From contig JASJOS010000018.1 in assembly GCA_030068525.1 (NCBI GenBank), positions 124,001-188,000 on the forward strand: a stretch of 64,000 nt of DNA. The letters run 5' to 3'. Of the stretch, positions 47,312 through 54,972 are shown in pieces. The position numbers were made by a program, and so were the translations under genes. The notes beneath the pieces were generated by a model, which was not told where the DNA came from, ran no database searches, and saw nothing but the letters and a program-made list of their open reading frames with translations. Position 1 is the stretch's first letter; every line of letters starts with the position of its first letter. This DNA is from Xanthocytophaga flava (GTDB lineage Bacteria > Bacteroidota > Bacteroidia > Cytophagales > 172606-1).

Positions 47312-47719
47312 ACGAGGAATGTTAGAGTGAAAGACTAATTGAGATGTATTGGTAGCCCTTTTTACTAGAAAAAGTGGGCTAACTAATTGGTAATGAAAAG
47401 ATACAGGTTACAAATAAGGATTCCAAGTATATAGATGAGTTTCACAGTTATAGCGCAAAGAAACCATCTCCCCCTATACAATAGCAGAGCAAAGACTTTA
47501 AGTTTCAAATGGATTTGTGCCATATATCTCCATCTTGATAATCTCATGCTTCCAGACTATGTATCGATACAAATAAGCTATCAGTCGGTAGAAAATCCCG
47601 TACAGTCTAAACCAGCAGATTTGCCAATTATACTGGCACTGGCTTTGCGATATAGTCAGCAAGAAGCTCTAAAAGAGCAGATTAAAAACAAATCATAAAC
47701 CCTTTATTTCATTACAACT
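47312..47719. other. Gene-free stretch before the second Spy-like gene
   Basis: About 400 bp. A plus-strand frame of 87 codons (47435-47698) has unconvincing composition and was not called. No promoter box or hairpin was recognised. Confidence 0.4.
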
Positions 47720-48115
47720 ATGAAAAAGTTAGCATTCCTTGCAGCCTTAGGTTTTATTCTGACAAGCAACGTTTTTGCTCAACGGGTAGACAGAGACAAT
47801 AATCGCAATACTGCTTACATGCACGAGCGAAACTCAAGGCCCTATCGTGCTTCACCAGAAGAGATAGCTCATCGAAAAAGCGAAGAACTGGATCGGAGAT
47901 TTCGTTTAAGTGGTAGTCAGCAAAGAAAAGTAGAGGCGCTGGCACTACGTACTGAACGTGAGAAACAGGATCTGGAAAGACGGGACCGAATGAGAGGGAT
48001 GCCAGAATATAAATATAGAAAAGAAATGCAGCGTATTCAGAACGACTGGGAAAAAGGTCTGAGAAGTATATTGACCAGAAAACAATATGACTCATACAGA
48101 GATCGTTGGAACTAA
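47720..48115 (+). CDS. Second Spy/CpxP-like small periplasmic protein
   Basis: A 131-residue protein with a signal peptide (ends NVFAQ), then an Arg/Glu-rich, fully helical mature part. The segments RRFRLSGSQQRKVEAL and ILTRKQYDSYRDRWN parallel the LTxxQ segments of Spy/CpxP proteins, although the first is degenerate, and the protein is more basic than the one at 38709. Function as a periplasmic chaperone or stress sensor is by analogy only. It has its own terminator and no partner gene. Confidence 0.6.
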   Translation: MKKLAFLAALGFILTSNVFAQRVDRDNNRNTAYMHERNSRPYRASPEEIAHRKSEELDRRFRLSGSQQRKVEALALRTEREKQDLERRDRMRGMPEYKYRKEMQRIQNDWEKGLRSILTRKQYDSYRDRWN

Positions 48116-48142
48116 ACTAGGTCTGATAATCTTTCACAAAAT

Positions 48143-48174
48143 GAAAAAGCAGTACATCGATGTACTGCTTTTTC
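48143..48174. terminator. Perfect 32-bp palindromic bidirectional terminator
   Basis: A perfect palindrome with outer GAAAAAGC and GCTTTTTC lies between the convergent Spy-like gene (plus) and glucanase gene (minus); T-runs occur in both directions. Confidence 0.75.
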
Positions 48175-48200
48175 GTTTACAGACTATTTAATGAATAATT

Positions 48201-51200
48201 TTAGTATTTAACTACTGGTATAGTATAGGAAGAAGTCTGATCTGTTACCAAAATCCGATAAGTCCCTGCTGGTAATTTACTCAAATCTATATGGATACGT
48301 CCAGCTTGAACCTGGCTATTCTTCTGTTCTATTACTTTCTGGCCTAGCACAGTGAATACCTGTAAACTGACTTGAGTTGTGTTTGCATTGGGTACTTCAA
48401 TGCTAACATCTGATGCAGTAGGATTGGGATACAGCTTATATGGATTCAGATTGCGTATAGTTGAGTTCTTATCTGTAGCCAGTCGGGCAGTTGTGTTAGC
48501 TGCATCTGAAAGAACGGATACTTCCTGCCCTGTAAAGGCATAATTGTAGATTCTGAAATCATCGTATATATGGTCGCTATACGGATCATTTGGCCATTGA
48601 GATTTACCCAGATAGTTTTGAGTGGTGCTACCCATATCAGATGGCTTAACCGTTGCCTGGTTATCAGAATAAATTAACTGCCCATCCACATATAATTTAA
48701 AATCTGTTCCCTGTTGGGTAAGCGTGACATGTACCCATTGACCAGTAGGTAATACGTAAGGAATATACCGATCGTATGTACCAGAAGGGCTAGTTATTTT
48801 GTAACGAATGTTTGTCCCGGATTTAGGAGCCAGAATCATAAATGTTCCTGTTCCACTTCCAAAATCAAATATCCGTGTATTGTTACCCAAATCAGCAGGT
48901 AACTTCAGCCAAGCAGCAATGGTAAAGTCATTCAGTGTACTGACAACTCCCTGTGGCAACTGAATATACGATTGCAGGGATTTACTTACTGTTGCTCCTC
49001 CGGATAGGCTATCCTTTCCCGCACTCCAGGTAACGCCATTGATCAATATTCCGTTATACCCGCCCCAATCATCGGCTGCAACTGTTCCGGAACTCTCATT
49101 AAAGCCTATGTGCAGGTAGTGTCCCTGTACAGGAGTACCTATTAATACAGAAGATTCAGGACTTCTTCCTACTGAGTTATAGGCAACAATCTTATAGTAA
49201 TATGTTTGATTGTTTTGTACACTTGCATCTTCGTACCGAACCGCATCAACATTGCTAGCAATTACCTGATAAGGTCCACTTTGCAATTGGGAGCGCTGAA
49301 TTTCATATACCACATCATGGACAAAGTTCCAGGTAAGTGTAATACGGGAATTTCCGGAAGCAACCCGGGGACTATCTACACCTGTTGGTGCAACCAAGGG
49401 ATTTGTTGTGAGTTGCAAAACAGTAGAGTTCACACTTTCTCCGGCAGAATTAAGACTTGTAACCACATAATAATAGGTTGTAGCAGGACTCAGTCCTTCA
49501 TCCTGATAGGCAAGCGAATTTGTACGACCCAAGATTACATCAAATGGTCCCGTCTGACTTAACGAACGTTTCAGATTATAGGAACGGGCAAGTGTGGTAG
49601 AAGCAGCCCACTGCAAACTAATTTTTGAAGAAGAGAGCACTTGGCCGGTAAGACTTGCCGGAGGTTGCGGAGTAACATCCCGTAGTACATCCAGTGTAGT
49701 AGAATACACAAACTGATCGCCAGCCAGATTGTATGCCTTAATACGATAGGTAGTTTTAGCCCGTACATCATCTACATAACTTAGTGTGTCTCCATACACA
49801 TAGTTTGTAAACTCTTGTATTGCCACAAAATCAGCATTTATACCCTCTATTTTTCGTTCCAGTACATAATTCGATCCTAGTTCTCCATTCAGGTCATTCC
49901 AGGTAAGAGTAGTCTTAAAGTAGTTGTCTTCATGAATTGTACTATAGATTTGTGGAGAAGCCAGCTTCCAGGTATGGATATACTCCCGTTGCGGATTAAA
50001 GGCAAAGTTTGATTTGTTGGAAGCATAGTATCTGCCCGCAGGCGTAAGCGTATCAGCCAGTACCATAGCCCGTTTATCCTCTACCCAATCATAGATGGCA
50101 TACCGCTCAATAAAAGAGGTTGTATCTAGTACATTCAGAATGCCGATCATATCATTATACTGCTTCTGAAACTGTGCCTGAGGATCTGAAGGCCAAGACT
50201 CAGTAGTCCAGTTGGCCCCATTGTTCCATTCTGTAATCCAGAGTGGACGTTTCACCCGGTCATAAATACTCTTTAATTGAGAATACCATTGTTGCGGAGT
50301 TAATCCACCCCAGTAACAGTGTATAGCCACATAATCTACACGGTAGTTGAGTTCGTTGCATTTGCTCATAAAATCTGTAATCCAGCTGTTCTGAGGAGAA
50401 GCAGGTGCAGGCGATCCTAACCGCAAGCCAGACTTCATCATCTCAGGCCATTGGGCAATCGCTTCGGCTACTGTCATATTAGCCTGATCCGGGCGGTCTG
50501 GTTCATTAAATCCCAGCAAATGATTGACATTCTGTTTCACATTCAGTGCTTCCCAGGCAGGCCATCCCCCATTCTGACGGATGATAGAATAATGATAGTT
50601 GGCCGTTGACTGCCCGCCTATATTCCAGTCATAATACCAGGTGGATTGTGTCAGATCCAGTGGAGTTCCACCACCAGCCTTTCCTTTTTTACTTACCCAC
50701 TCCCATTTAAATACTCTGATAAAGGATGTCTTTACATCCAAGGCCTGAGGCAATATATTTACAATCAGATCATCATCATTGGCAATGAATACACGACTAA
50801 AACCTGATCCATCCGGATTGGTTGCCAGTGTAGCCATATACCCCCGTTTCAATCGAAAGGACTGAATCTGATTGTCAAAAGTACCCAGATTTTTATGATA
50901 CGTTTCGATCTCAAATGATCGGGTATCACCCCCAAGATTTGGATCTGTAAATACTTCCAGTGCAGCCTGAGAAGTAATATTGCCATTTGGAATAACAACA
51001 GTTCCATTTTTATAGATGGCAATGCGAACAGCCGGATTATTGGCAGCAGAAGCACCATTAATAGTAACTTTACTGAGCCAGTTGGCTGTTACATCAGCAG
51101 GTCTTACATTGTCAAAGAAAAGCCAGGCATCATTGGAATTTAGGGCCACCGTAGAATTAACCATAGGTACAACGTCTCCTGTTAAATGCAGATCTGTTTT

Positions 51201-52418
51201 GCCAGGTACAATGAAGTTAGTATTAAACGTAGTGGGCACCTTAACTACCTGTCCAGTCAGTGTCACATCCTGTTTGGGATGTGTTACAATCTCTGAAGGG
51301 GCATAGGCACCTTCTTCATACGTTATAGATCTCACCTCCATATCTACAGCTCCATTGGGATAATTCTTACCAAAAATGAATCGGGGCTGCACATTTACTT
51401 TGTTAAACGATAGTTCTGCAATAGAATACAATCCCCAGTCACCTGTAAATGTCAGATAGTAATCACCTGCTTCCTGTGAAGTAAACAAGTAGTTTTCCCG
51501 ATTTAGAACACGTGTACCACTGGTATAAAATACATGTTTATCATATCGGCCTGTCACTGTGTTGGTTTTTCCAATACCTACTGTAATTGCCTTGCTACTC
51601 TGCCCATTGGATACATAGGCATGCAACATCGAAAAATCATAGGTAGTATTGGCTTCCAGTGTGACTTTATACCCATACCAGGCATCTTTATAATCGTTGT
51701 TGTCCCAACGGATATATAGTACTCGGCCTGTATAGGGACTGTTGTTATAGGTATGTGTATTGGTAGTGGTTGTTACATCCATATACCGGGATCCACTGGT
51801 ACCATTGGCGGTATTAAATAAATTGGCAGTAGTACCTAAAAGGGTCCATCCATACTCGCTGGGTTTGCCAGATGTAGAGGTAGATGTCCCAGCCCAGTTT
51901 GGCATCAGATTCACAGAATCTTTTACCACATTCAGAAGGTTGTTAACTTCTACCCCACCTGCAATGTCTTTAACAGCTGCTACAGGTTGAGACTGAATAA
52001 ACACTCCATTCTGATAAATATAGGCAATATCACTCTTGACAGCAACCCGGATCAGTTGTTCTTCATCTTTTTGGGCAGCAGATAAGGTTTTTGCATTGGC
52101 CAATGGTGATGTAGATTTCAACAATGCGGAATCCAGTGATAACCGAAATCCTTTTAGTTTTGAATTACGAGCCTCAATATCCAATCCACGTCCTGTAGCT
52201 GCATGTATAGTGGCTGCTATTTCAAGTGTAAAATCATTGGCAATTGGCCGTTGTTTGACTACTGTATCAATTTGAGCAGTCTGTGAAAAAGTTTTATTCG
52301 AAAGCAGAACCTGTGACAATGTAGTCTTAGTCGGCAGGTTGGGACTTTGAGCTGTTACATACTTGCCATAGAGGCTCAATAGAATGACAAGTGCACTTGT
52401 AAAGATACGTCTACTCAT
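48201..52418 (-). CDS. Large secreted GH128-like glycosidase with LamG, FN3 and T9SS sorting domains
   Basis: A 1405-residue exported protein. After a signal peptide come a LamG-like region (about 30-160), two carbohydrate-binding-like beta modules (about 180-560), and a GH128/Asl1-like (Glyco_hydro_cc) catalytic domain (about 590-830). Candidate acid/base is Glu639 in GFNEPDR and nucleophile Glu730 in WITEWN. Two or three fibronectin type III domains (about 870-1090), a second LamG-like lectin domain (about 1105-1290) and a type A sorting domain (YPNPTASDVSIEVP to the end) follow. GH128 enzymes cut beta-1,3-glucans. No TonB-dependent transporter is adjacent, and the gene stands alone. Confidence 0.82.
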   Translation of the reverse strand: MSRRIFTSALVILLSLYGKYVTAQSPNLPTKTTLSQVLLSNKTFSQTAQIDTVVKQRPIANDFTLEIAATIHAATGRGLDIEARNSKLKGFRLSLDSALLKSTSPLANAKTLSAAQKDEEQLIRVAVKSDIAYIYQNGVFIQSQPVAAVKDIAGGVEVNNLLNVVKDSVNLMPNWAGTSTSTSGKPSEYGWTLLGTTANLFNTANGTSGSRYMDVTTTTNTHTYNNSPYTGRVLYIRWDNNDYKDAWYGYKVTLEANTTYDFSMLHAYVSNGQSSKAITVGIGKTNTVTGRYDKHVFYTSGTRVLNRENYLFTSQEAGDYYLTFTGDWGLYSIAELSFNKVNVQPRFIFGKNYPNGAVDMEVRSITYEEGAYAPSEIVTHPKQDVTLTGQVVKVPTTFNTNFIVPGKTDLHLTGDVVPMVNSTVALNSNDAWLFFDNVRPADVTANWLSKVTINGASAANNPAVRIAIYKNGTVVIPNGNITSQAALEVFTDPNLGGDTRSFEIETYHKNLGTFDNQIQSFRLKRGYMATLATNPDGSGFSRVFIANDDDLIVNILPQALDVKTSFIRVFKWEWVSKKGKAGGGTPLDLTQSTWYYDWNIGGQSTANYHYSIIRQNGGWPAWEALNVKQNVNHLLGFNEPDRPDQANMTVAEAIAQWPEMMKSGLRLGSPAPASPQNSWITDFMSKCNELNYRVDYVAIHCYWGGLTPQQWYSQLKSIYDRVKRPLWITEWNNGANWTTESWPSDPQAQFQKQYNDMIGILNVLDTTSFIERYAIYDWVEDKRAMVLADTLTPAGRYYASNKSNFAFNPQREYIHTWKLASPQIYSTIHEDNYFKTTLTWNDLNGELGSNYVLERKIEGINADFVAIQEFTNYVYGDTLSYVDDVRAKTTYRIKAYNLAGDQFVYSTTLDVLRDVTPQPPASLTGQVLSSSKISLQWAASTTLARSYNLKRSLSQTGPFDVILGRTNSLAYQDEGLSPATTYYYVVTSLNSAGESVNSTVLQLTTNPLVAPTGVDSPRVASGNSRITLTWNFVHDVVYEIQRSQLQSGPYQVIASNVDAVRYEDASVQNNQTYYYKIVAYNSVGRSPESSVLIGTPVQGHYLHIGFNESSGTVAADDWGGYNGILINGVTWSAGKDSLSGGATVSKSLQSYIQLPQGVVSTLNDFTIAAWLKLPADLGNNTRIFDFGSGTGTFMILAPKSGTNIRYKITSPSGTYDRYIPYVLPTGQWVHVTLTQQGTDFKLYVDGQLIYSDNQATVKPSDMGSTTQNYLGKSQWPNDPYSDHIYDDFRIYNYAFTGQEVSVLSDAANTTARLATDKNSTIRNLNPYKLYPNPTASDVSIEVPNANTTQVSLQVFTVLGQKVIEQKNSQVQAGRIHIDLSKLPAGTYRILVTDQTSSYTIPVVKY

Positions 52419-52805
52419 AAAGAAAAAGTTTAGGTAAAAAAAGTGTTAAAAATCCTGCTCCGGTTTCTATTCGGAACAGCACATAGCAGATGTATGCATT
52501 CGTGGATTATGAATACATGGATAAAAATCCCCTGCTTTTGAATTGTACATAAGGTGCTCGCCTTACTGACAATAGTTCAATAAAATGAAATAATAATCCA
52601 AAATTAAGAGATACATAGAAGATACAGAGGGGTATTTTCGTCAAAAAGAGGGGATAAATACTTCGGCAACAAAGTCTTATGAGAAGCTAGACTTAGATAG
52701 GATGTTTAGACTCTACATCATGAAGAACATATATACACTAGAGCCTTAAAATAATTTAAGTTATGCTACATGTAAGAGTATAGTTTTCCTTCAACAGGGT
52801 TTTTC

Positions 52806-52985
52806 TTTTTGCGCATAGTTTACAGCAAACTATTTTTTAGTGGAGGTAAGACTGTCAGTTTGATTAATGAAGAGATTGCGTTTTATTCATGGCAATTTTT
52901 ATTTTGACCGGAACTCCGATCATTTTTTTGTTTGCGCATAACTCACCGCAAAAATAAAATATGATCGGAATTCACCGCAAAGTTT
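52806..52985. repeat. Nested repeats, possible remnant of a mobile-element end
   Basis: Two TTTGCGCATA segments (near 52809 and 52931), three GCAAA-ended copies and the palindromic CCGATCAT pair form a cluster. The arms GAACTCCGATCAT and its near-mirror GAATTCCGATCAT resemble the multiple end repeats of some insertion sequences. No transposase remains. Confidence 0.35.
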
Positions 52986-53071
52986 TTCCTGCTGTGAATA
53001 AACCGCAAGATAAGGACTTATTGTGTCCTATATCTTTTTCGGGAAGTTGTAGGAACAGAGTATTTTTATCT

Positions 53072-53125
53072 CTCAGAAACCACAAATCACTCTATTTGTC
53101 ACAAGGTTCTTTCAGAAGGACAAAA
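53072..53125. repeat. Dispersed repeat, copy A
   Basis: Contains CTCAGAAACCACA (53072-53084) and a 35-bp segment (53091-53125) that differs from copy B (54769-54803) by one base. Copies flank the PepSY gene on both sides. Confidence 0.6.
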
Positions 53126-53226
53126 TGGGTTGCAGAGTGCTCCTCCTGAAGTTGGCAATCATGAACCAGGCAATTGGCTAGCTAAAAGTTAAAATAACTC
53201 AAATTGACTTATTAGATGAACAAACC

Positions 53227-54498
53227 TTATGCGCTCTTCATTACCTCTGCTAGTACAGGTCGTTTTTTCGATGTGTTTGTATTTTTTCTCTTCTCCTTCT
53301 TCCCTTTTCCGAGCCATATAAGTACGCCTGTTACAGGTAAACTTGTGGCAATCAGACAAGCCAGAAAGTACAGACATTTGGTAAATGTCCCAAAGATTTC
53401 ACCTGTGTGAATTGCCTTAACAGAAGAAAGCAGTTTTTGGCTAAATGATAAATCCGAATAGGGTTTTAAATCCAGCACAGCCCCTGAATATTGATCCAGC
53501 ACTACTCTGTCAATACCTGAACAGGTGAAAAAGCCATCCTGGTATTTTTGAACAGCATAAGATCCTTCTGCGTCTTTTGGCAACATTATCCTCATATTTC
53601 CAGCATAGGAATACAGAGTAGACGTCTGTGAGATAATTCTCTCCAGGCTAAGTGGCTCTTTATATTGAATTTCAGACAAAAATGTATTCTCTTTGGAAAA
53701 AGGTTTAGCATGAAGCAAAGCCTGAGCACCTTCTTTGTACCACTTAAAAGCAAAATAAGGCCCTGTAGTAGCCATAATAGTCACAAACAGGAATGCATAA
53801 AATCCTAAGGTCTTATGCAGATCAAAATTGATCCGTTTCCAGCTTGCATCCATTTTAATTTTAAATCCGATTTCCCACGCATGCCATTTTTTCCAGCTGG
53901 ATACCTTGGCGGGCAACCAGAGAATAAAACCGGTAATCTGTAAGAAAAGCATCAGGATACAGGCTGTTCCTGTAATAGCCCCTCCAATATCTTTATTTTC
54001 AATCAGCAGCCATCGATGTAGTTGCAATACTTTGGCAAAGAATTGAACAGAAGGTGTTTTGGCATCTCCCTGAATAATTCCGGAATAGGGATTTACCAGA
54101 TAGCTTTTAGCCTTTTCTTTTTCCCCTTCTCCTTTCTTTGGTTCTTTAGAAGGATTTGTTTTATGTTCTTCTTTCCCTTTTGCTTCCAGATGTTTGTTGT
54201 CCTTGGGTATAAGAGTAAAAGTCCAGGCCTGATCAGGCTGCTGAGGTATCTGAATGGTAGTCACCTGCCCCTTCATCTCCCTTTCTACAATACGTTTTAA
54301 ACTATCTGCTGGTAATGGATTTTTGTCTTCTGAACCTTTCACATAAAACCGGTCGTGATCAATCCATTGGGTAATCTCCCGTTGAAAGGCATACAGAGTT
54401 CCACTTATACACATTACTACCAGTACCAGAGCACTTGGTATACCTAACCAGAGGTGGAGATCATTAATAAAGTTGCGAAACGAGTATTTTTTCTTCAT
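53227..54498 (-). CDS. PepSY-associated membrane protein
   Basis: A 423-residue integral membrane protein; ATG at 54498 is chosen since the upstream frame begins at TTG. It has an N-terminal TM (LGIPSALVLVVMCISGTLYAF), three further TMs with HRWLL, LHKTLGFYAFLFV and the terminal LACLIATSLPVTGVLIWL, and His residues positioned for heme or metal binding. This is the PepSY_TM architecture often found with TonB-dependent siderophore receptors, where it may reduce ferric chelates in the periplasm. A Lys/Glu-rich insert (about 110-140) is unusual. No receptor gene is adjacent. Flanked by two copies of a 35-bp repeat. Confidence 0.8.
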   Translation of the reverse strand: MKKKYSFRNFINDLHLWLGIPSALVLVVMCISGTLYAFQREITQWIDHDRFYVKGSEDKNPLPADSLKRIVEREMKGQVTTIQIPQQPDQAWTFTLIPKDNKHLEAKGKEEHKTNPSKEPKKGEGEKEKAKSYLVNPYSGIIQGDAKTPSVQFFAKVLQLHRWLLIENKDIGGAITGTACILMLFLQITGFILWLPAKVSSWKKWHAWEIGFKIKMDASWKRINFDLHKTLGFYAFLFVTIMATTGPYFAFKWYKEGAQALLHAKPFSKENTFLSEIQYKEPLSLERIISQTSTLYSYAGNMRIMLPKDAEGSYAVQKYQDGFFTCSGIDRVVLDQYSGAVLDLKPYSDLSFSQKLLSSVKAIHTGEIFGTFTKCLYFLACLIATSLPVTGVLIWLGKGKKEKRKNTNTSKKRPVLAEVMKSA

Positions 54499-54664
54499 TC
54501 GGTATTTCGGTTTCTGGCATTGCAAACAACAAAACTATTCAGATTATTTGAATAGACCTACTCAAGAATATTATACGGCCCTCTATATTTGTTAATTTTT
54601 GAGAGTCTGGGGAAGAAGACGCTGGTTCACACGAATGATAAAGGCTGTTAGCTTAAGGAAACCA

Positions 54665-54803
54665 CTCAGAAACCACACCCCTTATTGTCCTCCTGAAAGG
54701 ACCTCGTGGCAAGACCGGCGGTCTGTGGATTTGGGATGTATCTGTTTTTTTCAGAAAGTAAACATGGTTCTATTTGTCACAAGATTCTTTCAGAAGGACA
54801 AAA
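54665..54803. repeat. Dispersed repeat, copy B
   Basis: CTCAGAAACCACA (54665-54677) and the 35-bp segment (54769-54803) repeat copy A, here separated by 91 bp instead of 6 bp. An inverted relative (TTGTCCTCCTGAAAGGA) lies near 54687, so the unit also contains internal inverted copies. Confidence 0.6.
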
Positions 54804-54865
54804 ATAAATAAAAAGACAAGAAACAAATTTTCTTAAGTTGATAGCATTAAGCATGCGCTGCTTTC

Positions 54866-54898
54866 AAAAGTGGCATGGTGGACATCCATACCACTTTT
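54866..54898 (-). terminator. Terminator after the permease gene
   Basis: AAAAGTGG (54866-54873) pairs with CCACTTTT (54891-54898), with an inner ATGG/CCAT, 75 bp past the stop codon at 54973. Confidence 0.5.
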
Positions 54899-54972
54899 CG
54901 CCTCATCAAAGACTACTTGTCATGAAAAAGCTCAACTCTACTATCTTCAGAAAGGATATTGTAACCTACTAT

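Larger units (their letters stand above)
52419..53226. other. Gene-free region with nested inverted repeats and a dispersed repeat
   Basis: About 800 bp upstream of the glucanase gene and downstream of the PepSY gene. It contains CCGATCAT (52916-52923) / ATGATCGG (52961-52968) around TTTGCG (52931-52936) / CGCAAA (52947-52952). A related TTTGCGCATA segment lies at about 52808, and the repeat at 53072-53125 is shared with the region after 54660. No intact ORF is supported. Confidence 0.5.
54499..54972. other. Gene-free region with repeat copy B and a terminator
   Basis: About 470 bp upstream of the PepSY gene and downstream of the permease gene. It contains copy B of the dispersed repeat, a local hairpin GTCCT/AGGAC near 54689-54704, and the permease terminator. 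No ORF is supported. Confidence 0.5.

Noticed and set aside
47435-47698. Plus-strand ORF of 87 codons upstream of the second Spy-like gene
   Set aside because: No domain, no signal peptide and unconvincing composition; the Spy-like gene has its own start.
52961-53149. Plus-strand ORF of 62 codons
   Set aside because: It runs through the repeat cluster and copy A, and no protein family is evident.
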